From NCBI GenBank assembly GCA_027596075.1, contig JADGJC010000223.1, forward strand, positions 1-64,000: a stretch of 64,000 bases of DNA. Reading direction: 5' to 3'. Numbering within the stretch: the first letter of the stretch is position 1; each line of letters opens with the position of its first letter. Positions 10,938 to 21,700 of the stretch are shown here, one piece after another. The translations under genes and the position numbers were made by a program. Source of the DNA: Rhizophlyctis rosea. Its lineage: Eukaryota > Chytridiomycota > Chytridiomycetes > Rhizophlyctidales > Rhizophlyctidaceae. The notes beneath the pieces are model-generated. The model saw only the letters and a list, made by a program, of their open reading frames with translations, was not told where the DNA came from and did not search any database.

Positions 10938-13900
10938 ATGCCCGCTGAAGCCTTTACGTGTGCCTTTCATAACACTCAGATAACCACCATCATCCCCTTC
11001 CTCCTCTTCATCCTCCCCCTCTTCACCCCATCCACCTACGCCCGATTCGCCCAAATCGACACCTGGTATGCCAACACATGGGGTGGAAGCACCGTTGCGC
11101 CATTACAGAGCACATCCTCCGTCGCCGACCCACTGGCGACGTTCAATATTTCCAATCCGCAAGGAGTCCGCTTGGCGATATGGACCGTTCAAATGGGAAC
11201 GCAGGTTTCGAGTTGGCCGGGAGTGAAGTTTAACCCGCCGAGGACGGTGAATATGCAGGGGTATGGGGGTTTTACGGGGTTTATTATGGTGCGGTGCTGT
11301 GGTGTCTACCCGTGGGGGGGNNNNNNNNNNTGGTCTGTTTGCGGTGGCGGCGCGGTCGGGGGGGGGGGGCGGCGCGGGGATCTGTGAGTGGGTCTCGCTT
11401 CAATCCTACTTACCATCTAAAAACCCTGCGTCAGCCAATCAGCGCACCAAACGGACTATCAATCCTCCAAAGCTCTTTATTGAAGTTCGGCGATTCGGAT
11501 AGTGGTACAAATTGGGGCGCTGCACTAAGTCCTTCCACGGCGATGAATCAATGGTCGAAATATGTTGTCGATTTCACTAGTGGGAGTTATGTTAGTGCTC
11601 CACCGAATAGTGTTATTGTGCAGATGAATGCTAATGATAATCAGTACGGTGGAGAGGTGAGTGTTCATGTCGGGTTGCGGTGGTGGCGCGGTTTTGATAT
11701 GGTTGGTGCAGATGCTCAAGGATCGTTTTGTTTTCACTTTGTGGGTTAGATGTATTACTTCGCGGCTTATGTGGGGGATGTAAGTTCTCGCTGTTTGCCT
11801 AAGAAGTATTGACAGATCATCTTCATTGAAAGTCCTCAAAAGCCAGCAGACTACGTCCCTCCACCAGTGCCCACCAAATACGTCGCACCACCTATGCAAA
11901 CACCCCCTGCGGATGTCGTATACGCCACCAAAGACCAAACTGACGTTTTGCCAGACACGGGACTAGATGTGCAATGGTCGTGCATGACGGATCCGTCGTT
12001 CGTCGATATGCGTGGGTACATGGATTTGCAGAATGTTACTATTCGTGCATATCGGGAGTATGTTAATGTTTTTGCTCAGTAAGGGGGTCAGCTATGACTG
12101 ACAAGGACTATTTCTGTTCTTTGTAGCACGAATTACGGACCGTATGGAATGAATGCGTATAGTTCCGTCACTTGGGATGGGTTCAATTACGTCATTCAAC
12201 CGTTGTGGAATGTGAGTCGGTCCGTTCGTTATGGATTCGGCCCCAAGTTTGATCTGATCATGAATGCCATACCATTTTGGCTGCCTGTTTTGATGAATAT
12301 AGGGAAATCCACCTCGAACGTATTCTGGCTTCTTGGTGCCTAATCCCTGGCTGGCCTGCGGTGAGTTGTCAACACGGAATTGCAGATCACTCTCTACTTA
12401 ACTTACTTAGCACAAGTACTGATGCTGATGATGTTGGCACAAACCATTCTTGCAGTCGCTCATAACGCAGACTTTTATCTCATCGGGAACAACACGGGCA
12501 AAGCAACCAATACACTGGTCGTCTGGGTTCCTAATTTCGGATCCGATGCGCAATTCATCGTCGGTGGATATGCGGATTGGGTAAAAACGAAGCAGACTGC
12601 TGGTGGAGAGGATACGGTTGTTGTTCATGTTCGGTTGCGGATGCCGACTGCGTTAGTGAAGGAGAATTATCATGGTAAGTAGGATTGATTTCCGTTTTGT
12701 GCTTTTCCCATCCAGTTCTCTTGGGTGTGGGTGTTGAAATTTGATTATGGAACAAAGGTTACGATTGGGTTGGACAACTCCCACCGGATTGTTCGAATTC
12801 GAACTTGCCATATTGGAGGTGTCCGGATCATATCTTTATGCTGGACCATCAGTTTGGGCTTTTGCAAGCTTATGATTGGCTGTTGCCGCTGTGTGAGTTG
12901 GAGCGCGATGTGATGACTCACAGTGGGTATCTATCATTACTTACATATCTCTTGACCTCCGTACCATGAAGCGAAGTACAGTGTCCAACGTGAGTAGCAT
13001 GGACGGTTCGGTGTTCTGGATGGTCAAATGAATCTGACAACCTATGCATAGATTTCAAGAAGACCGGCTATGATGTATCACTCGATGTAAGGGTACCTGG
13101 CCCTTTTGTAAACTATCGTATCTAACCGTTGAATCCGCAAAGATGGAAGCTCTACCACAAAATTTCGTCACTCAAAACGGCATTCTTTACGGTCAGTATG
13201 GTTATCCACTCCACGATCGCCGTCCATGTCTTCATTCATATATCATTTCCACACCCAGCCGTCCCGCTGACAATCACGATGTTTCCCTGGAAATTCAACA
13301 CCGCCCGAGTGGCAGATCTGAATGCAGCGCAAAGCGATCGAGTCTATGAAGTTCCGCCGCCGCAGGGCAATTGGGGGACGGCGTGGTGTATGTTTGATAT
13401 GTGTCGTTGCTATGCTGTGACGGTGTGGTTTGACGTGTGGTTTTCCGGGCAGGGTCATCGTGGAACATGACGACGTTCCAGGAGTATTTGTTGGCAATAT
13501 ATAATTTGGGGACGGGTAAGTTGCAGGAGGTTGTCCTTTCGGAGCTTTCCAACCCCAAGGCGGTTATGGACGAAACATCTCAATGCCCTGTTTCTTATAG
13601 GCCCGGATTATCGCCATCTGTTTAGCATTCCGGGCAATTCGGAAACAGAGTTTGGAGCGTATTCGTTGTTTGTGTATGGGGGTGAGGAGAGACCTCTATT
13701 ACTAGTTACGGATTCCCCATCACTTATTCCGGCGTTGCCCCCCTTTTTGTAGGAACCTTATTGAGTGAAGATGGCCGGTGGGTTTGGTTTTGTTGCAGGT
13801 GCGATCCCCGAAGCACTTATTCCTTCACCCTTGTGATACGCAGCTGCGGCCTGGACGAGTATGCGGAGAAAGCACTTAATGAGACGGTGTACTGTATCCA

Positions 13901-16827
13901 AGTCTTTTGCTAATGCGGGAACCATGTGGGCCACAACTCCAGGGTACTTACCGATATGAACGTACATGTAGGGTGTTTTGGAAGGACCATCCGGACATGA
14001 TCTCCCCACGCGTGCCTTTCAAAGAGTATTCCATATCCCATTGGGATGCCTGGGTGAACGCGCCATTAGTTGATCCTTTAGACGAGCCGGTGGGTTTGTT
14101 TTTGTTCGTCGAGCCAGTTTTGGGTCTTATAGCTGACGTTTTCATGTATTTGTAGAATCTAGAAATGGCCGACCCCATCTGGCTTGATCCCGGTTTAGCT
14201 TACTCTGGTAAGGACAGCTTTTGTTGTCGTCCGTCACCAATGATATATAATCATATAGTATTGCCTCCCATCGCCCAAAGGCTTCGATACAAACTACGGT
14301 AGTGGCCAATCTACCGTTAAGTACATCTTCCCTCCGACCGGAATAGCGAAAGCTCGATCGCAACTAGTCGCATTGTCTAAGTGGACTAGGAATGCCACAT
14401 TGGCGTTTGAGGCTTTGATGACGGCTGTTGCGCAGAATACTCGGCTGTATGTTTATTCGCTTTGGTGGGGGTGAAGGCGAGTCAGTGGGAGCTAAGAGTG
14501 GTGTTGGCGGTGTTGGCGTGTAGGCATGTGAACACACCAGAAAAGAACCCTAATGATCAGGGGGAGGGTGTTTCTGCTTATCGGTCGACGAAGTTTGAGA
14601 AGGAGTATGTCAATTCGATGGTAAGATTGGCTTTTTTTAGGCGGATGCGTGGGGTTGGTGATTTCTGTTGATGCGTAGAAGCATTGCAGGCAGCGAATAC
14701 GGATGGAACGGATCCTACGCAGAAAACGTTCTGGTATAAGCTTTTGGGTGAGATGCTATTTTCAACGTTGAGGGATGAAGTGCGCGAGAAAACTGATTTG
14801 GCAATTGCACCGGTTTTGAAAAAAGAACACGCATCTTACGTTGGGTACCCTGCAATTCATATGTCGTCTTATGCGGACATTATGCCATGGAATCCGATGG
14901 TATGGTGTTTTGTCACATCGCAAAACAACCGTGGACAAAGGCTTTAATCTTCTGTCCAGAATCTGGTTTACAACGAGATCATGTTTAAGGTAAGCAACCC
15001 TTAGAGATGGTTTTCCGCATACTGACGTATTGAACTCATACACAATTCTTGCGCCCCGCGTCTTTGTCAGAATATCACTGCGGCGCAAGCAATCGATCGT
15101 GCATGCCGGATAATCAACTTCGCTACCCGGCCCGCTTGCAATGCGTCATTTTGGGATACGACGTTGATACGGGACACTAAGAGTAATCAACTCACGGTGA
15201 ACTTCAGTTATGTGGAAAATTATGTGAGTTTTGCGAGTTTTTGGCAAGTTTGTTGTGCTCCGAAGTTGGACACCTGACTGAGAACATCCGCTCCCCAACT
15301 CGTACAGGAAAATCTCTGTCGAACCAATTTGGCAGCCGCACAAGCACCTCCTCCTGCTTTGGTGAACTATGCACCGAGCATGACCATTGCGTCGCAGTCA
15401 CCAGTTGGCCAAGCGATGATTGGGTTGAGCGTCGCGGGGATCATCGTGCAGGTTGTTTTGATGGTGTTGGTTATTCTGAAGCGGAAGGCGCGGGTTATTA
15501 GGGCTGCTGCTTTTGTACCTAGTGTGATTATTCTTTTTGGTGAGTTGATGCGTATTGAAGTCATACCGGCATGATAAATTGTAAGCTGACTCAGACGTTT
15601 AGGTGGTTGTCTTACACTTGTTTCGGTCATCATGCGAGTTTCTGCATCGAGCTCCCCTGGATGGGTTCAGTGTTTTGGCACATGTATGTCACATTCATCG
15701 CACTGTAAGTCCTATAAGACTGCAAAGCTGATATGAGTTTGGTTCCCGCCGTTGTCACTTTTAGATTGGTTCTTTGCCATTGGATTTGGCCTGGTGTTGG
15801 GCGCCTTGGCCGTGAAATCCTACCGTGTTGACCGCATATTCAGGAATAAAGCGCCCGGCTTTGTGTTCCCGGATCTTTATGTTGACATCTACATTGCGCT
15901 GATTTCTGTCGGTGAGATAATATGTTTGTTGGTGCGTGGCATGATGGCTTTAAATGAGCACTGATAAGAACGCCGAATTACTGATTTGATTGTATAGATT
16001 TTCCAATTTGCCCTCAATGAGGAGCCGGCGTCAAAGGTTGTTTCAATTCCGAACTCGGATATTGACCTCACTCAGCCCGATTGCCGGACGTCACATGTCG
16101 CTGGTGTAGCTATTGTGTATGTAGTAAGTATTTAGTCAATTTGTTTTGCTGGGTCATTGCAACGTGATTGACGGCATTCTTCTGTTGCAGTATAACGCTC
16201 TGATCATCATTGCCGCTGCCACATTTGCTTTCCGCACTCGCAATGTGGTTTCAAGTAAGTTCAATTGCTGGGTGCATCAGCGAGTGACATATTGGGATAT
16301 TAACCAATGGATACACACTTTCTCCATTTACATCCGCCTGCACACCCTGTGCCCTCCATTCTTCCTCTTATGTCCACCTGCATACCTTGTGCTCTTACAT
16401 GCGCATCCTCTCCGTTCCTTCTCTTGCAGGTTTCAACGAGAACACGTTTACAGCCTCTGCCATTGGGCTCATTTGCGTTGTCACCGTGGTCATTGTTCCT
16501 GTTTTGAACTTGATTTCGAGCAACCAGGCCGTCTTCCTTCTCGTCGGGCTCGGAACATTTATTGCCACCGTCATCTCATCCCTCATTTTTGCCATTCCCA
16601 AGCTGCTCATTGCCTTCGATATTTTGAAAGTGAATGAGGACCCTCTGGCAGCAATGAGGCCAAGCCCTGGAGTCAGTGGCGTTACACAGAGCGGTTCTGC
16701 GGGAGTGGGGGTAATTAGCCAAGACACCACTTTTCGTAGAAAGTCCAGCTTCGCTGTTCCAGGTAGTGGATCTCCGGTAAGGCCGGCAAGTATCATGAGA
16801 TCAGCATCGGATCATGCAGAGGTTTAG
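10938..16827 (+). CDS. class C GPCR with solute-binding-protein-like ectodomain (receptor 1)
   Basis: Reconstructed as 30 exons (first 10938-11288, last 16430-16827), 1198 residues, start chosen so a hydrophobic signal peptide ends near residue 35 (STYA). Residues about 36-330 look like an all-beta, possibly carbohydrate-binding region. Residues about 330-840 resemble bacterial extracellular solute-binding proteins: a LYAVP-type strand, PPPQGNWGTAW, CGLDEYAEKALNET and FPPTG. From about 878 seven helices follow with class C (GABA-B/mGluR) marks: RVIRAAAF after helix 1, VKSYRVDRIF after helix 3, AFRTRNVVSSFNE after helix 5, FAIPKLL at helix 7. The cytoplasmic tail (about 65 residues) is Ser-rich with a basic RRKSS site. 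By family it should bind an extracellular small molecule and signal through G proteins; the ligand is unknown. Intron 1 contains the 11321-11330 gap; intron 21 (78 bases) could instead be coding. Tail-to-tail paralogue of the gene at 18787-24236. Confidence 0.82.
11321..11330. other. assembly gap inside intron 1 of receptor 1
   Basis: Ten Ns are flanked by runs of G (seven before the gap, twelve or more shortly after). In the gene model they fall inside the intron at 11289-11434, so the coding sequence is probably not interrupted. Confidence 0.95.
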
Positions 16828-17472
16828 ACATGGGAGACTCCAGCCTTTCTGGCACGGCTTTTGCAAGTTGTGGGGAGATGGATTCAAAGTGCTTGAGGTG
16901 GTTGCAACCGACACGATAGAATAGGTGTATGTATATGTAAATTTTGTCACTTGAGAAATAGATGAATTTGATATCTCTGCGATCAAAAATGATTTCTGCG
17001 GTAAGTGTAGCTAGCGTTCAAGAAGTGCATATTCCTTCTACGACTTCTGTCAACAAACCGTGAACCCTTTCAAAAGAACAGTGTCTTTGTGACTGTGCCG
17101 CCGACCATTGGTAGACTCTCTCGGCTCGAGTCGGCTCACACCAGACCGGTTTGATCTGGCTGGACTCTCGAGCGAGCCTCAACGAGGGACGGGACCTTCC
17201 AAGTTCCTTGGAGCCTTGGGGGATCTTCAGCCCGCAAACATCACCCAACTTCACCGCATTGCACATTAGCAAGATTCGTGGCAGCTCCTGGCGTATGCAC
17301 TACTAGTGCCGACACAGAAAACACACTTGTTCTCTCGTGCTGTGCATTCCTTTTGCCACAGTTAGGACGGCCCCATGAAATTTCGAGCTTCTCGAGTCTG
17401 AATTTTGGGTAAACTTATCACATTCCCTCACAACTGCGCACGTCTGTGGATGGGTCAAACTGTCACCATATC
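16828..17472. other. intergenic between receptor 1 and the GTPase
   Basis: No gene is seen. It holds the 3' UTR of receptor 1 and the upstream region of the small GTPase, both on the plus strand. Confidence 0.5.
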
Positions 17473-18631
17473 ATGACAACCCCAACGGGACTGAAAGTCA
17501 TCGTGATGGGCGATAGCGCTGTGGGGAAATCTTCGCTCATTACCACTGCCATACGTGGGGTATTTCCCATCCATGTAAGGGTTAGGCTTGAAACGTTCTC
17601 GCGGGGTTGATCCAAACTACTGAAGATGGCACCGGCCATACGAGAAGAAACGTTTCAATTCGAAATCAAAATTGTTGGAAGGTTGATCTGTTGCAGCATT
17701 TGCGTATGATACTGGGCATTACAAAATGACCATGATGGTCTAATTGAGTTAGTCAAGCGTTGGCTGACGTATTCCTCTCATTCATTGATTTTTCATCACT
17801 GCGCAACAATCTCCAACCGCAGTACGTCGGTCGTCATGATCCACCCAACATTCCACCAAAAACGATACACCTCACAAAACCACGATATCCGTCAACCGTC
17901 GACTTAGAGATATGGGAAAACCCTGAGCCTTGCCGTCCCATCGGGGAAGGGATATCAGAAAAAGAATTCTACCCGAATGCAGACGTTGCGCTTATATGTT
18001 TTGCTGTCGACAATGAGGATAACTTGACCCGTATAGAAGATTATGTATGTTATGACTTCAGGGTCAGCAAACCCACGCCTTGACAATGGCTGATCGTAGA
18101 TGGACTACCCCTTTATAGTGGATAGGCGAGTTCCGTCACTTCATAGGCTTCCGCATCCCGATCATTCTTGTGTGTACCAAGACAGACTTGCGAAACGATC
18201 CAAAGATAATAGCAAATATGGCAGAGTGGAATAGGAAACATTTGGGGAATCCTTCAGGATATTCTTCAGCCTACTCAGGCTGGCGTTATCGGTTTGTCAC
18301 TCAGGAAGAGGTAAAGTGCGGGGAGGAAAAGCCCCCCAACTTGGCATTGTCCTCATGCTCGTTGGATAGTTTCCAGTACCAGAACTATTTGGTGACCTTT
18401 TTCATTTACCAGGCCATGGAGATGACAAAGAAGATTGGGGCTGTCAAATATATGGAAGTCTCCGCCAAGACGGGTGTCGGGTTGGATGAGCTGTTTGAAG
18501 CGACTGCGTATGCTGCATTGGATTATGTTGCACCCAAGGAAGAAGAAGAAGGAACGGAACAACAACTGCTGGATTTTATGATTCCTTGGGGGGAGATTGG
18601 GTTAGCATGGCTGAGCGAGGGCTGCTGCTAA
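17473..18631 (+). CDS. Rho-like small GTPase with degenerate switch II
   Basis: Four exons (17473-17574, 17823-18044, 18119-18310, 18413-18631), all joined in phase 0, give 244 residues. The P-loop is GDSAVGKSS (13-21). The base-binding motif is CTKTDL (G4, 127-132) and G5 is EVSAKTG (187-193). The spacing, and phrases such as HFIGFRIPIILV and DLRND, place it nearest the Rho family. The G3 box, normally WDTAGQE, reads WENPEPC at 65-71, so the Mg-contacting Asp, the invariant Gly and the catalytic Gln are all missing. The switch I threonine is also not at its usual place, and this region is about six residues longer than in Rho. GTP hydrolysis is therefore unlikely. The protein ends in GCC, a di-cysteine tail as in Rab prenylation rather than a CaaX box. 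It sits 645 bases after receptor 1 and converges on receptor 2, so a role in receptor signalling is tempting but only inferred. Confidence 0.85.
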
Positions 18632-18786
18632 CCGAAGTTGACTGTTGAACCCCAACGCACATGGAGACGCGATGCTGGTGATAGGTAATTTCCCAGATAC
18701 GGAGAGTAATTTAGATCAAGTAGTGATAAATAGTACATAAGACGAAATAAAACAAACTTCTATCCTAACAAAATCTCGTGACATTA
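18632..18786. other. short convergent intergenic region
   Basis: About 155 bases separate the GTPase stop (plus) from the stop of receptor 2 (minus). AATAAA occurs near 18745, in the plus sense, and could serve the GTPase transcript. Confidence 0.5.
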
Positions 18787-21700
18787 TCAAACATCCGAAG
18801 CGCCACTTTTACTGCCTCTCCAGGGTACGGGAACGGTAGCTTGGATTTGGGTCTTTGCTCCAGAATGTTGTGTTTTGGCGGCAAATCCACCAGTGGGAAC
18901 TGTGGATTTTTGACCTGAAGGTGCCATTCCGGTGTCTCGGACGTTTGGTGCATTGATGATGCCGGCTGCCATTAGCAGCTTGGGGACGGCAAAGATGAGG
19001 GTTGAAAGGACGGTGGCGAGGAATGTGCCGAGGCCGATGAGGAGGAGGCTGTGTGAGTGGAGGGGAGTGAGTGGAGGGGAGTGAGGGGTTTTAGTTGGGT
19101 GGAGAATCAGGGCAATGGAAGCATGAAGTACGTACGAGATTTGAGCTTCCTCAACCAATTGTAGGACAGGAACAATGACGATGGTTACGACGGAGATCAA
19201 AAGAATGGCGGCTGTCCAGCGCATTGCGGGTAGTGTCAGATTAGTGAGTTGATGATTCATTGGTATGTCACCATCTCTCGGGTCCACAACACAGACCTGC
19301 AGTGAACAAACTCTCGTTGAAGCTCGACACTACATTACGAGTGCGGAAGGCGTAGTAGGCTGCCAAGACCATGAGAGCCGCGTTGTACTGCAAGTTGGAA
19401 TGAGTTCCGTCAGTCATGAGATTGGTCAGGGCTATAATTTTCTTCCACAAAGGGTGAGAACGTACCAAGTACAACAACACAGTCGGCGCCGAATGCAACT
19501 TCGGACAATCTTCCTGCGTCAACACAAAATTGGTGTTGGGCAGCTCCGAAACAATGGCATAGTCCTTGTCAACGATCATGAATTGGTACATCTGAAGCCC
19601 GAACACCTTGCGTGAGCCTTTACATGTTTCAATGCGAGTTAGTTCACAATGCAAACTTACGAGGCAGAAAATAACGTTCCCCAAATTGATGGTCATGATC
19701 ATCGCCATGAGTCGGTTAGGTGAGATAGCGACCATGCGCCCCTTGCTGCGGAAGATGCGATCGATGCGGTAGGATTTCATGGCTAGGGCGCCGAGGAGGC
19801 TGGAGAAGCCGATTGCGAAGAACCAGTCTGTGGTTGGGTTGAGTATCAATGATTTTTAGGGTTTGTCAGGTGAGGGGAGCATACGTACAGGTACCGAAAC
19901 ATTGAGGCCACGACAATTTGCCATCAAAACTGATGCGCATGATGACGGAGATGAGGGTGGAGATACCGCCTGAATCAGATAAGAAAGAGCGATTAGCGAC
20001 CAGCAACGCTTTGTGAAAAGACCACCCGGAGGCAAACGCCTCAAGCTACTCACCAAATAAAATCAACATACTGGGCCCAAACGCCGCCGCCCTAATCACC
20101 TCCTGATCCCTCCACCACAAGAACCCGCCTACCAACCCCAACTCAATCAAAATTCCTAAAATGCTAACAGCAAGCATGCCTTTCCCAATCGCCGAAGTGC
20201 CATACACTTTACTACTCGGGGCGTATTTGTAAATTGGTTTCAATGGCTGTTGGGCCGTGACGAGATCCGTTCGACAGATGGTGTCGACGTTGGAGACCCA
20301 GGTGTAGTTTACTGTTGCTTGGTTGTTTGAGGTGTTGTCGAGGAGGGTTACGTTCCATTGGGCGGATGTGCAGGGGGGGCGGGAGTCCCAGTTTACGGTC
20401 TGGAGTTGGGTGTGAGATGGGGTGTGGAGGGGGGTTTGGGGATGTCTTACCTGGCATGCTGCTTGAATTGCTCGTGCGGCGGACCAGTTCTGTTTTGTTG
20501 CCGGGTATGGGTGAGGCGGTATTGATGTACGGTCAAAACATCGGCTAATTATATTATGATGTTCCGCAACGAACCTTATATGTCATTCTCAAGAAAGCGA
20601 GTCGCTAAAATGAGAAGTTCACTCGTTAGCGTGCCGTGTTCTTAATTCAAGCGTGCCAAACGGAGTATGTATACCATTGGATCATCTTGCGAAACCGACG
20701 ACCAAGCCGGTTTTTGCTCCGCGGGGTATCCTGCAAACGTGGCATGATCTGACGAAAGGGAACGGGAGTTGAAGAAAGTGCTTTGATCTGGGCGAAGACA
20801 TTGTTTACTTACCCATTAGCCCGTAATCGAAAGCCTTCGGACTGGGTGTAATCTGAGAGTGGAGATGTGTGAGGATAGCCGCAACTTGTTAGCAGCCACT
20901 TGAAGTCTAAACCTGCTCCTGAGTGAATGTGCACTTACGGCAAGTTCCGGAGTATACCTCGCTGTCCTCCACCCGAATATACCATGAGACCCCTGCGGAG
21001 CATTAACAGCCAACCTACTGTTCCTCGCAATGGCAGTTACGAGAACTTCGTAAATGGAATCAGCATCCGCATGTTTAGGAATGCCCATTAGCAAAGCTTG
21101 AACATATCCCGTCCCCGTCGGCGGGTAGATTTCCTTGCATCCAGGGACATGCACACAGTTCTCGGCGTCAAAGCCTGTTGTTGGGGGTGGTGAGCTTTAC
21201 TTCCTGCGAGATTTCCATATGGAAGGTTCTGGTTTTGGAGTACCTGGAGTTTGCCAAGTCCCCACCCAATTCGGATGGTCCATCGACGGGACCCAGGATG
21301 CTTCATCGTCAGCGAGCCATTTGGCCCAGAGGTCTTGGTCGCGGGGTACCAAGGGTGCCATGAGGCCGGGCATGCTGTTCCAATAGACACTGTTGATATT
21401 TATGGAAAGGTGAGATATTGGCGATGAAGAGACAGCGTAGTTGGATTCATACGCACATGGTCTCGTTCAAAGCCTTCTCAAATTGCGCATCCATCCCGCA
21501 CCGACCGTCTGTCGTGAAGAGCGAACCTTTTCCCATAGCGAGTTGTTCAATGAAGATGTCATCATGACTGGTACTACATCATTGTCCTTACCTCCGTAAA
21601 AATTGCTCATTTTTGAGGCCAAGACAGTCTGTCGGCCTTGTTTTGGAGGGAGCATGAAAACACCGCGTTGATCTTGAAGATGTAAGGGATTGACATATGT

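Noticed and set aside
11816..11842. Alternative 36-base intron 3 in receptor 1 ending at GACAG (11815)
   Set aside because: The acceptor at 11842 gives a normal 63-base intron and matches the paralogue, where the exon begins with the same Pro-Ala-Asp.
17623..17685. Extra GTPase exon inside intron 1 (MAPAIREETFQFEIK)
   Set aside because: It would disrupt the otherwise exact P-loop to switch I spacing; the direct join of 17574 to 17823 restores family spacing. Transcript data could still overturn this.
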